Below are positions 18,580 through 26,946 of a stretch of DNA of 37,057 nucleotides, piece by piece. Source of the DNA: Aeromonas enteropelogenes. GTDB lineage: Bacteria > Pseudomonadota > Gammaproteobacteria > Enterobacterales > Aeromonadaceae. The number at the start of each line of letters is the position of its first letter. The stretch's first letter is position 1. The notes beneath the pieces were generated by a model that ran no database searches, was not told the origin of the DNA, and saw nothing but the letters and a program-made list of their open reading frames with translations. The DNA lies in contig NZ_CDCG01000010.1 in assembly GCF_000819845.1 (NCBI RefSeq), positions 1 to 37,057 of the forward strand. The letters run 5' to 3'. The position numbers were made by a program, and so were the translations under genes.

Positions 18580-19113
18580 TCAAGATTGCAGCGCGTCAGC
18601 CATGCGATCCAGCTTGCCGCGGACAGTACCGTCGATAACCAGATCACCGGCCTTGATGAGCACTCCGGCCATCAAGGACGCATCAATGCTGCAATTCAGC
18701 TTCACTTTGCGCGCGAGACGTTGTTCCAGAGAAGCCTGAATATTGGCTTTCTGCTGGTCGGTCAGTTCGATCGCCGAAATCACGTCAGCCTGAACTTCTT
18801 TATCCAGTTCAGCCTTGAGCACCACAAATTCGGCAACGACCGCCGGCAGCACACCCAAGCGACCATTCTCGGCCATCACCCGGATCAGGTTCTGGCCATG
18901 CTCGTCGAGTTGCTCACCGCAGATGCTGACAAACAGTTTTGCCAGTTCTTCGGCAGCCACAGAGCCGTTTACCAGGGAGTGGATGGTCTCGTTCTTCACG
19001 ACTTCCGCCGCGAAGCTGAGCATCCCCAGCCACTGATCAACCGCCTTGTGCTCAACGGCAAACTCGAAAGCAGCCTTGGCGTAGGGGCGAGCGATTGTAG
19101 TCAGTTCAGACAT
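18580..19113 (-). CDS. atpH: F1 ATP synthase delta subunit (OSCP-like)
   Basis: This 177-aa protein, the same length as E. coli AtpH, joins the top of F1 to the b-subunit stator. It has the N-terminal six-helix domain (about 1-105, starting [19 protein letters not shown]) and the C-terminal region with [20 protein letters not shown], the conserved delta signature. It lies 13 bp after atpF. Confidence 0.97.
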   Translation of the reverse strand: MSELTTIARPYAKAAFEFAVEHKAVDQWLGMLSFAAEVVKNETIHSLVNGSVAAEELAKLFVSICGEQLDEHGQNLIRVMAENGRLGVLPAVVAEFVVLKAELDKEVQADVISAIELTDQQKANIQASLEQRLARKVKLNCSIDASLMAGVLIKAGDLVIDGTVRGKLDRMADALQS

Positions 19114-19126
19114 AGCCCCGTTCCCG

Positions 19127-19597
19127 TTACAGTTCTGCTACCAGTTTGTCGACGATGTCGCTGTTGGCAGCCTGGTCGATTTGGCGCGCCAGGATCTTCT
19201 CTGCACCAGCGATGGCAAGAGTTGCAACCTGCTTGCGCAGTTCTTCTTTGGCACGATGACGTTCAGCTTCAATCTCGGCACGGCCTTGAGCCAGGATTTT
19301 TTCCCGCTCGGCCTGGGCCCCGACAGTTGCCTCATCAATGATCTGGGCCTTGCGTTTGTTGGCCTGTTCAATGATTTCAGCAGCCTGGAGCTTGGCTTCT
19401 TTCAGCTGATCGACGGCGTTGGCCTTGGCCAAATCCAGATCTTTCTTGGCTCGTTCGGCAGAAGAGAGACCGTCAGCAATGGCTTTCTGACGGGCTTCGA
19501 TGGCAGCCATCAGCGGCGGCCATACGTACTTCATGCAAAACACTACGAAGAAGAAAAAAGCAATTGCTTGGCCGAGGAGGGTGGCGTTGATATTCAC
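19127..19597 (-). CDS. atpF: Fo ATP synthase subunit b (peripheral stalk)
   Basis: This 156-aa protein (E. coli 156) has one N-terminal membrane helix (about 5-25, [21 protein letters not shown]) and then a long, highly charged right-handed coiled coil to the C-terminus, which docks on delta. It lies 55 bp after atpE, so the atpE stoichiometry gap is normal. Confidence 0.98.
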   Translation of the reverse strand: MNINATLLGQAIAFFFFVVFCMKYVWPPLMAAIEARQKAIADGLSSAERAKKDLDLAKANAVDQLKEAKLQAAEIIEQANKRKAQIIDEATVGAQAEREKILAQGRAEIEAERHRAKEELRKQVATLAIAGAEKILARQIDQAANSDIVDKLVAEL

Positions 19598-19614
19598 AGC
19601 CGATGTCCTCTTTA

Positions 19615-19907
<293 letters not shown>

Positions 19908-19953
19908 TTATTAAGATGTAATTGATTGTATAAAAAGGATTATTTGAGTTGCA

Positions 19954-21154
<1,201 letters not shown>

Positions 21155-21155
<1 letters not shown>

Positions 21156-21168
21156 TACAGAACTGTAA
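21155..21168. repeat. Palindrome TTACAG-AA-CTGTAA at the atpI start
   Basis: A perfect 6-bp inverted repeat ending on the first base of the possible atpI ATG. In RNA it would be a hairpin with a very tight loop; in DNA it could be an operator about 50 bp downstream of the atp promoter. Confidence 0.45.
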
Positions 21169-21217
21169 AAAATCGGGATCCGAAGACCCCATGTTAACAG
21201 CTCTTAAAGCCGGTCAA

Positions 21218-21245
21218 ATTATACCCTTGAGGGCAGCTATTGCAA
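21218..21245 (-). promoter_or_regulatory. atp operon promoter
   Basis: Minus strand: -35 TTGCAA (21240-21245), 16-bp spacer, perfect -10 TATAAT (21218-21223). It lies between parB and atpI and gives a leader of about 55 nt. Confidence 0.75.
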
Positions 21246-21345
21246 TATGACAAAAATCCTTATTTTTTGCGGCTTTCAGCGCTAAATTCAGGTTATGTAC
21301 ATATCAAAAGGAATGGATGTTTTATTACTACAAAAAGCGTAAAAA

Positions 21346-22254
21346 TCACGATTCCGACACGCCAAAATAGCCCAATATACGGTCCAAATCGGACAAGTTC
21401 TCGTAACTAATTACTAACTTTCCGCTATCCCGCTTGCCAGGCTGAAGTTGTACCTGATTACCAATTTTTTCCGCCAGCTGGCGTTCCAGGTAGCCAAACT
21501 GGGGATCGCGTGCCGTTTCCACCCTGGCTTTTTCCGGCTCCAGCGCCTTTTGCACCAGTTTCTCGGTATCCCGCACGGTCAACCCTTTCTGGGCAACCAG
21601 CTTGGCCAGCTCGGACTGGGCCTGGCCGCTCAGGGCCAGCAGGGCACGGGCATGACCCATGTCGAGATCGCCGTGTTCGACGAAGCGCTTCACGTCATCG
21701 TTGAGCTGGTTGAGGCGCAGCAGGTTGGTCACAGTAGTGCGAGACTTGCCCACCGCCTCGGCCACCTGCTGGTGGGTGAGTTCAAACTCGGTCAGCAGCC
21801 GCTGCAGGGCGACCGCCTCTTCGATGGCGTTGAGATCTTCGCGCTGGATGTTCTCGATGAGGGCGATGGCCACTGCCGACTCGTCGGGCACATCCTTGAC
21901 GATACAGGGAACTACTTCGAGACGGGCCAGTTGGGAGGCACGCCAGCGTCGTTCACCGGCGATGATTTCGAAAGACTTTTCGGCGACAGGGCGCACCACG
22001 ATGGGTTGGATCACCCCCTGGGCGCGGATGGAATTGGCCAGCTCTTCCAGAGCATCCTGCGACATATCCTTACGCGGCTGGTACTTGCCGGAGTGCAGCC
22101 ACTCCACCGGCAGCTTGCGCAGCTCCCCCTGGTTGGCGGGGGCCATGGCCTGCTCGGTGCGCTGATCGCTCATCACCTGTTTCTGGCGGGCAGCCGTGCT
22201 GGTACTGAGCAGGGCATCCAGCCCCTTGCCCAGACCACGTTTTTTCAGAGTCAT
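21346..22254 (-). CDS. parB: Chromosome-partitioning protein ParB (CTP-dependent clamp)
   Basis: This 302-aa protein has an N-terminal ParA-contact peptide (LKKRGLGKGLDALL), then the CTP-binding boxes including GERRWRAS (100-107) and ENIQRED (134-140), a helix-turn-helix for parS (about 160-183, QQVAEAVGKSRTTVTNLLR) and a C-terminal dimerisation domain. It loads at parS sites near oriC and organises the origin region. Its start overlaps the parA stop by 4 bp. No consensus parS was seen in this window. Confidence 0.96.
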   Translation of the reverse strand: MTLKKRGLGKGLDALLSTSTAARQKQVMSDQRTEQAMAPANQGELRKLPVEWLHSGKYQPRKDMSQDALEELANSIRAQGVIQPIVVRPVAEKSFEIIAGERRWRASQLARLEVVPCIVKDVPDESAVAIALIENIQREDLNAIEEAVALQRLLTEFELTHQQVAEAVGKSRTTVTNLLRLNQLNDDVKRFVEHGDLDMGHARALLALSGQAQSELAKLVAQKGLTVRDTEKLVQKALEPEKARVETARDPQFGYLERQLAEKIGNQVQLQPGKRDSGKLVISYENLSDLDRILGYFGVSES

Positions 22255-23054
22255 ATGCTCTCTCGGTCTGCGATGGTCGCCTGACGCTCCTGTTCCTGGC
22301 GGCGCAGTATCTCGCCGGCCAGCGCCAGGTAGGCCTTGGCGCCCACCGATGATTTGTCATAGTGCATGGCCGGGGCACCGAAGCTCGGCGCCTCTGCCAG
22401 TCTTACGTTGCGGGGGATGATGGTGCGGTAGACCCGGTCACCGAAATGCTGTTTTAGCTGATCGGACACATCATTGGCCAGCCGGTTGCGGTGATCGAAC
22501 ATGGTGCGCAGCACCCCTTCGATCTTGAGATCCGGATTGACCACGGCCGCCAGCTTGCTGATGGTATCGACCAGGGCGGTAAGCCCTTCCAGCGCGTAAT
22601 ATTCGCACTGCATGGGCACCAGCACCGAGTCGGCGGCCGCCATGGCGTTCACCGTCAGCATGTTGAGAGAGGGCGGACAGTCGATGAAGACGTAGTCGTA
22701 CTTGTCCCGTACCGAGGCCAGCGCGTTGCGCAGGCGGATCTCGCGGGCGAAGAACTCCATCAGACGGATTTCGGCCGCCGTGACGTCGGCGTTGGCGGCG
22801 ATCAGGTGATAGCCCCCGGTGGTTTCGGGGATGATCACCTCGCCGATGGGGGCATCTTCGATCAGCAGCTCATAGGCGGTGCGCTCGACATCGTACTTGT
22901 CGACGCCACTGCCCATGGTGGCATTGCCCTGCGGATCCAGATCGATCACCAGCACCTTGCGCCGGGTGGCAGCCATGGAGGCGGCCAGGTTCACACAAGT
23001 GGTGGTTTTACCCACCCCACCCTTCTGGTTGGCTATGGCGATGACTTTTCCCAC
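22251..23054 (-). CDS. parA: Chromosome-partitioning ATPase ParA (Soj-type)
   Basis: A 267-aa Walker-type ATPase that moves ParB-bound origins. The deviant Walker A KGGVGKTT sits at 11-18, with two lysines as in the MinD/ParA family. The Walker A' region is IDLDPQGNATMG and Walker B is YVFIDCPPSLNML. The start is a GTG at 23054: AGGGG lies 5 nt upstream and the protein then begins MGKVIAIANQKGG, as in relatives. The in-frame ATG at 23258 would add 68 residues that overlap rsmG. Confidence 0.95.
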   Translation of the reverse strand: MGKVIAIANQKGGVGKTTTCVNLAASMAATRRKVLVIDLDPQGNATMGSGVDKYDVERTAYELLIEDAPIGEVIIPETTGGYHLIAANADVTAAEIRLMEFFAREIRLRNALASVRDKYDYVFIDCPPSLNMLTVNAMAAADSVLVPMQCEYYALEGLTALVDTISKLAAVVNPDLKIEGVLRTMFDHRNRLANDVSDQLKQHFGDRVYRTIIPRNVRLAEAPSFGAPAMHYDKSSVGAKAYLALAGEILRRQEQERQATIADRESI

Positions 23055-23080
23055 ACGATCCCCTAATTGATACTGCGACC

Positions 23081-23707
23081 CTATTCGGGCTGGATATGTT
23101 TGAATTCCAGCAGGTGACGTTCCCCTTCCAGTTCCGGCACCCGCAACTCGTGACAGGCTACCAGACGGATATTGGCAGGCAACTGGGCCAGCTCCTGTTC
23201 GGGATATTGTCCCTTGAGGGCCAGGAAGCGGCCCTGTGCTGACGGCAGATGGTGACACCAGCTCAGCATGTCTTCCAGCGAGGCGAAGGCCCGGCTGAGC
23301 ACACCGTCAAATCCCTGTTCGGGTTGATACTCTTCCACCCGGGATTTGACTGGCGTGACGTTGGTCAACCCCAGCTCCAGAATGACCTGGCGGATGAAGT
23401 TGATCCGCTTGCCCAGACTGTCGAGCAGCACGAACTGCTTGTCCGGATTGATGATCGCCAGCGGCAGGCCAGGCAAGCCGGGGCCAGTGCCCACGTCGAT
23501 GAAGCGTTCCCCGTGCAAGTGGGGACTCACCACCAGGCTGTCGAGAATATGCTTGACCAGCATGGCGTCCGGATCACGCACCGAGGTGAGATTGTAAGCC
23601 TTGTTCCACTTGTGCAGCAACTCGACCAGCTGCACCAATTGGCTCTTTTGGGTATCGGTGATAACAATTCCGGCCTGCATGAGCAGGCCGTTCAATCTTT
23701 CCAACAT
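23081..23707 (-). CDS. rsmG: 16S rRNA (guanine527-N7)-methyltransferase
   Basis: A 208-aa protein (E. coli RsmG/GidB 207) that methylates G527 of 16S rRNA; loss gives low-level streptomycin resistance in many bacteria. The SAM-binding loop [10 protein letters not shown] is at 71-80, preceded by the helical substrate region with [14 protein letters not shown]. It lies 8 bp after mnmG and 26 bp before parA. Confidence 0.97.
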   Translation of the reverse strand: MLERLNGLLMQAGIVITDTQKSQLVQLVELLHKWNKAYNLTSVRDPDAMLVKHILDSLVVSPHLHGERFIDVGTGPGLPGLPLAIINPDKQFVLLDSLGKRINFIRQVILELGLTNVTPVKSRVEEYQPEQGFDGVLSRAFASLEDMLSWCHHLPSAQGRFLALKGQYPEQELAQLPANIRLVACHELRVPELEGERHLLEFKHIQPE

Positions 23708-23715
23708 GGGATTCC

Positions 23716-25605
23716 TCAGGCGGTTTTACGCAGCAGGCCGTGTTTTTTCAGGTGAACCAGCAGGATGGAGATGGCTGCCGGGGTAATCCCCGAGATGCGG
23801 GAGGCCTGACCAATGGTCTGCGGCTTGGCATCGTTCAGCTTGGTTTTCACCTCGTTGGAGAGGCCGTTCACATCGCGGTAGTCGAGATCCAGCGGCAGCA
23901 GGGTGTTCTCGTTGCGCAGCTGCTTCTCCACCTCGTCGTTCTGGCGCTCGATGTAACCGGCGTACTTGATCTGGATCTCCACCTGCTCGGCGGCGGCCGG
24001 ATCGGCGATGGCCGGACCGACCCCGTCGATGGCCATCAGGGCATCGTAGGTTACTTCGGGACGACGCAGCAGCTCTTCCAGGCTCTGCTCGCGGGTCAGC
24101 GGAGTGTTGACTAGGGCGTTGACCGCTTCCAGAGACGGATGTTGCGGGTGGATCCAGGTCGAGCGCATGCGCTGACGCTCCAGTTCCACCTGTTCCATCT
24201 TGGCGTTGAACTTGCCCCAGCGCTCGTCGTCGATCAGACCCAGTTCACGACCGATGGTGGTCAGACGGATGTCGGCGTTGTCTTCCCGCAGCAGCAGGCG
24301 ATATTCGGCGCGGCTGGTGAACATGCGATAGGGTTCGCGGGTGCCCAGGGTGGAGAGATCGTCCATCATCACGCCCATGTAGGCCTGATCCCGGCGCGGA
24401 TGCCAGGGATCCTTGTCCTGGGCACGCAGGGCGGCGTTCAGACCGGCCATCAGGCCCTGGGCTGCCGCCTCTTCGTAACCGGTCGTCCCGTTGATCTGGC
24501 CGGCGAAGAACAGGTTGGGGATGCATTTGCTCTCCATGTTCGCCTTGAGATCCCGCGGATCGAAGAAATCGTACTCGATGGCGTAGCCGGGGCGAGTGAT
24601 GTGGGCGTTCTCGAAGCCCCGGATCGAACGGACGATCTGCACCTGCACGTCAAATGGCAGGCTGGTGGAGATCCCGTTCGGATAGAGTTCGTGGGTAGTC
24701 AGGCCTTCCGGCTCGACGAAAATCTGGTGCGCGGTCTTGTCGGCGAACCGGGTGATCTTGTCCTCGATGGAGGGGCAGTAACGGGGGCCTATCCCTTCGA
24801 TCACCCCAGCGTACATGGGACTGCGATCCAGATTGTTGCGGATTACGTCGTGGGTACGCTCGTTGGTGTGGGTGACGTAGCAGGGGACCTGGCGCGGATG
24901 CTGGCTGGCATCTCCGATGAAGGAGAACACAGGACGCGGATCGTCACCGTGCTGCGCCTGCATCACGGAAAAATCGACGCTGCGGGCATCGATGCGAGGC
25001 GGCGTGCCGGTCTTGAGGCGATCGATGCGCAGCGGCATTTCACGCAGGCGCTGGGCCAATGCGATCGAGGGAGGATCCCCTGCGCGACCACCCTTGTAGT
25101 TTTCCATCCCGATGTGGATCAAACCGTTCAGGAAGGTGCCGACGGTCAGTACCACCGTCTTGCCACTGATGCGGATCCCGCTCTGGGTCACCACGCCGGC
25201 GACGCGATCCCCGTCCATGATCAGATCGTCACAGGCCTGCTGGAAGATCTTCAGGTTGGGGTAGTTCTCCAGCATCTGGCGCACGACTGCCTTGTAGAGC
25301 AGACGATCCGCCTGGGCGCGCGTGGCGCGTACCGCCGGGCCCTTGGAAGAGTTGAGGGTGCGGAACTGGATCCCGCCAAGATCGATGGCACGAGCCATAA
25401 TCCCGCCGAGTGCGTCAACTTCCTTGACCAGGTGTCCCTTGCCGATCCCGCCGATCGCCGGATTGCAGGACATGTGCCCCAGCGTATCGATATTGTGGGT
25501 GAGCAGCAGGGTATTCATGCCCATGCGGGCCGCCGCAGTTGCTGCTTCTGTTCCGGCATGACCGCCACCGACGACGATCACATCAAATTGTTCATGGTAT
25601 TGCAT
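23716..25605 (-). CDS. mnmG: tRNA uridine-5-carboxymethylaminomethyl modification enzyme MnmG (GidA)
   Basis: With MnmE, this FAD enzyme makes the cmnm5 modification at wobble U34 of several tRNAs. It has 629 aa, equal to E. coli. The FAD loop GGGHAGTE is at 13-20 and the catalytic Cys47 lies in [12 protein letters not shown]; a second conserved Cys lies in RYCPSIEDK. The ATG at 25605 is chosen because AAGGTG lies 7 nt upstream and the protein begins [15 protein letters not shown]. An in-frame ATG at 25668 lacks this support. It is the first gene left of oriC and reads away from it. Confidence 0.98.
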   Translation of the reverse strand: MQYHEQFDVIVVGGGHAGTEAATAAARMGMNTLLLTHNIDTLGHMSCNPAIGGIGKGHLVKEVDALGGIMARAIDLGGIQFRTLNSSKGPAVRATRAQADRLLYKAVVRQMLENYPNLKIFQQACDDLIMDGDRVAGVVTQSGIRISGKTVVLTVGTFLNGLIHIGMENYKGGRAGDPPSIALAQRLREMPLRIDRLKTGTPPRIDARSVDFSVMQAQHGDDPRPVFSFIGDASQHPRQVPCYVTHTNERTHDVIRNNLDRSPMYAGVIEGIGPRYCPSIEDKITRFADKTAHQIFVEPEGLTTHELYPNGISTSLPFDVQVQIVRSIRGFENAHITRPGYAIEYDFFDPRDLKANMESKCIPNLFFAGQINGTTGYEEAAAQGLMAGLNAALRAQDKDPWHPRRDQAYMGVMMDDLSTLGTREPYRMFTSRAEYRLLLREDNADIRLTTIGRELGLIDDERWGKFNAKMEQVELERQRMRSTWIHPQHPSLEAVNALVNTPLTREQSLEELLRRPEVTYDALMAIDGVGPAIADPAAAEQVEIQIKYAGYIERQNDEVEKQLRNENTLLPLDLDYRDVNGLSNEVKTKLNDAKPQTIGQASRISGITPAAISILLVHLKKHGLLRKTA

Positions 25606-25724
25606 TGGGATCACCTTGATCTGCACGCCTGAAGATCTTTCTCTGCCTGGGCTAAAAGGGCGGATCATTCTATCTGTTTAGCGTCCTGAGGGGAACGTCT
25701 ACTTAACGTTCAGTATGAAGGGAG

Positions 25725-25783
25725 GATCTGCTTATTAGATCTTAAGGATCTTTAGATCGATCTTTTACTGGATCTTTTATTAG
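25725..25783. repeat. AT-rich GATCT 13-mer cluster (DNA unwinding element)
   Basis: Five GATCT-led repeats and one GATCG (25755) are packed in 59 bp. GATCTTTTATTAG at 25771-25783 is the clearest counterpart of the E. coli right 13-mer GATCTCTTATTAG. Confidence 0.85.
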
Positions 25784-25796
25784 GATCCGCCACTTC

Positions 25797-25805
25797 TGTT
25801 GATAA
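25797..25805 (-). promoter_or_regulatory. DnaA box at the R1 position, one mismatch
   Basis: TGTTGATAA (TTATCAACA on the other strand) lies where E. coli has R1 (TGTGGATAA), just after the 13-mers. It departs from TTWTNCACA at one position. Confidence 0.6.
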
Positions 25806-25851
25806 GCACTTTTTGATCATAAAGATCATTCAGTTAAGAGCGATCCATGAC

Positions 25852-25860
25852 TGTGGAAAA
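25852..25860 (-). promoter_or_regulatory. DnaA box TTTTCCACA
   Basis: TGTGGAAAA on the plus strand; the reverse complement fits TTWTNCACA fully. Confidence 0.65.
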
Positions 25861-25902
25861 GCTTGGATCCTACCCCTTTTAACCCGGGGACAACCCTTGT
25901 AT

Positions 25903-25911
25903 TTATACACA
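25903..25911 (+). promoter_or_regulatory. DnaA box R2-like TTATACACA
   Basis: Perfect TTWTNCACA match. The surrounding TTATACACAAC equals the R2 context in E. coli oriC. Confidence 0.85.
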
Positions 25912-25943
25912 ACACCAGGTGGGTCTGGATCTAATTCATAGGA

Positions 25944-25979
25944 TAACTATAGGTTTTACAGAGGTTAAACCTGTAGTTA
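25944..25979. repeat. 13-bp inverted repeat in the right half of oriC
   Basis: TAACTATAGGTTT (25944-25956) and AAACCTGTAGTTA (25967-25979) pair with one mismatch around a 10-nt centre. The right arm runs into the DnaA box at 25977-25985. No counterpart is known to me in E. coli oriC. Confidence 0.6.
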
Positions 25980-25985
25980 TTCACA
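25977..25985 (+). promoter_or_regulatory. DnaA box R4-like TTATTCACA
   Basis: Full TTWTNCACA match at the rightmost box position, like R4 (TTATCCACA) of E. coli. Confidence 0.75.
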
Positions 25986-26076
25986 AAACTGACGGTTGTT
26001 GTGAGTAACCTTGTAGAACAACTTATCTGGATCCGGCTGTTAATAACCTGGTGGATAGCCGATCTGGGGATAAGTC

Positions 26077-26105
26077 GGGAGATCGCATTTTTTTGCGGAT
26101 CTCCC
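26077..26105. repeat. Hairpin between mioC stop and oriC
   Basis: GGGAGATCGCA (26077-26087) pairs with the segment GCGGATCTCCC (26095-26105), with one bulged base, around a T-rich loop. It starts 9 nt after the mioC stop codon. No T run follows the stem leftward, so it is not a standard intrinsic terminator. Confidence 0.6.
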
Positions 26106-26113
26106 GTTCCTGA

Positions 26114-26563
26114 TCAGGCGATCATCGCCATCCACTCCCGGATCCACATTTCCGCCGCATCTTCCGGGATCTCGTGCTGGGTCACATCGATGTCGAGCCG
26201 CTCGCCGATCCGGCTGGCACCGCACTCGCTCAGCAGATGATCCAGCGTCTTGCCGCCTTGGCAGAAGGTGTCATAACTGCTGTCACCCAGAGCGATCACG
26301 CCATACCTGAGGTTATCGAGATCCGGACGCTGCTCGGCAAGATCCCTGGCGAAAGGCTGCAGGTTGTCAGGCACATCACCGGCGCCGTGGGTTGAGGTGA
26401 CCACCAGCAGGATCTCCTCTGGTTCGCCCAGCACCTCGGCCAGTCGGGCCGGGTTGTGGATCCTGGTCTGATGGCCCGCCTGTTCCAGCAGGCTGGCGAC
26501 GTGGTCTGCGACATATTCGGCGGCGCCCAGCATGGAGCCGACGACGATATTGAGTTTGGCCAT
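26114..26563 (-). CDS. mioC: Flavodoxin-like FMN protein MioC
   Basis: A 149-aa short-chain flavodoxin (E. coli MioC 147). The FMN phosphate loop region is GSMLGAAEYVA (9-19). Aromatic and loop motifs follow in TSTHGAGDVPDN and ALGDSSYDTFC. E. coli MioC takes part in biotin synthase electron transfer; its transcription toward oriC has been linked to initiation control. The ATG at 26563 is chosen because the protein then begins MAKLNIVVGSM; an in-frame ATG at 26587 adds eight residues. The gene reads into oriC, as in E. coli. Confidence 0.95.
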   Translation of the reverse strand: MAKLNIVVGSMLGAAEYVADHVASLLEQAGHQTRIHNPARLAEVLGEPEEILLVVTSTHGAGDVPDNLQPFARDLAEQRPDLDNLRYGVIALGDSSYDTFCQGGKTLDHLLSECGASRIGERLDIDVTQHEIPEDAAEMWIREWMAMIA

Positions 26564-26619
26564 GGAATGGATCCTGATTTCAGACAAGAAAGGAAGAAAC
26601 GGATTCTACCGCCAAAGGG

Positions 26620-26651
26620 TGTGGATAAATATGGATAAAGCTTGGGGATAA
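26620..26651 (-). promoter_or_regulatory. DnaA-box cluster in the mioC promoter region
   Basis: TGTGGATAA (26620-26628) is a perfect DnaA box. TATGGATAA (26630-26638) and TGGGGATAA (26643-26651) are one-mismatch copies in the same orientation. They lie 57-88 bp upstream of the mioC ATG. DnaA represses mioC in E. coli through such a box. Confidence 0.75.
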
Positions 26652-26797
26652 TGGATCCACCCAGAACGGCGGTCTGGATCCGGGGGCTGTGGGCCCTTTT
26701 CTGCTTTCTTATATGTCTCTCTTTACGGGGCGTTCCTGATGACTCCTTCTGTCGGCGAGATCGGCTGGCAAGGCACCCACAAGAAGCTAATACGGAT

Positions 26798-26816
26798 GGT
26801 AATGATTGCTAATAAC
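26798..26816. promoter_or_regulatory. Fur-box-like site before the siderophore locus
   Basis: GGTAATGATTGCTAATAAC matches 12 of 19 positions of the Fur consensus and consists of NATWAT-like units. It lies about 130 bp upstream of the receptor start. The rest of the 383-bp gap 26564-26946 holds the mioC DnaA boxes and AT-rich sequence before the receptor; I see no gene in it. Confidence 0.55.
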
Positions 26817-26946
26817 TATATCGATTGAGCTGTTTCCTGTAGTAGGATTGCGCTGCTTTATTCACCCACGGAACAGGGTGATGTCGCTAAAAACGACCAA
26901 AAATAACAATTAAAACAACATAACTCATTGATATACGAGACTTAAT

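Larger units (their letters stand above)
25681..26110. other. oriC: Chromosomal replication origin oriC
   Basis: The 508-bp gap between mnmG and mioC holds the origin; no gene is seen in it. The left part (25725-25783) is a cluster of AT-rich GATCT repeats starting at 25725, 25738, 25747, 25759 and 25771, corresponding to the DNA-unwinding 13-mers. DnaA boxes follow at 25797-25805, 25852-25860, 25903-25911 and 25977-25985. I count about 19 GATC sites between 25720 and 26150, far above the chance rate, which fits Dam/SeqA control. The order matches E. coli oriC between gidA and mioC. Confidence 0.95.

Noticed and set aside
16573..19341. A 922-codon open frame opposite atpG-atpA-atpH
   Set aside because: The minus strand encodes three full-length conserved ATP synthase subunits here. 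The plus-strand frame has no recognisable domain and arises from codon bias of highly expressed genes.
24139..25632. A 497-codon open frame antisense to mnmG
   Set aside because: It is an antisense shadow of MnmG, whose frame has all catalytic residues. No ribosome-binding site or family feature was seen.
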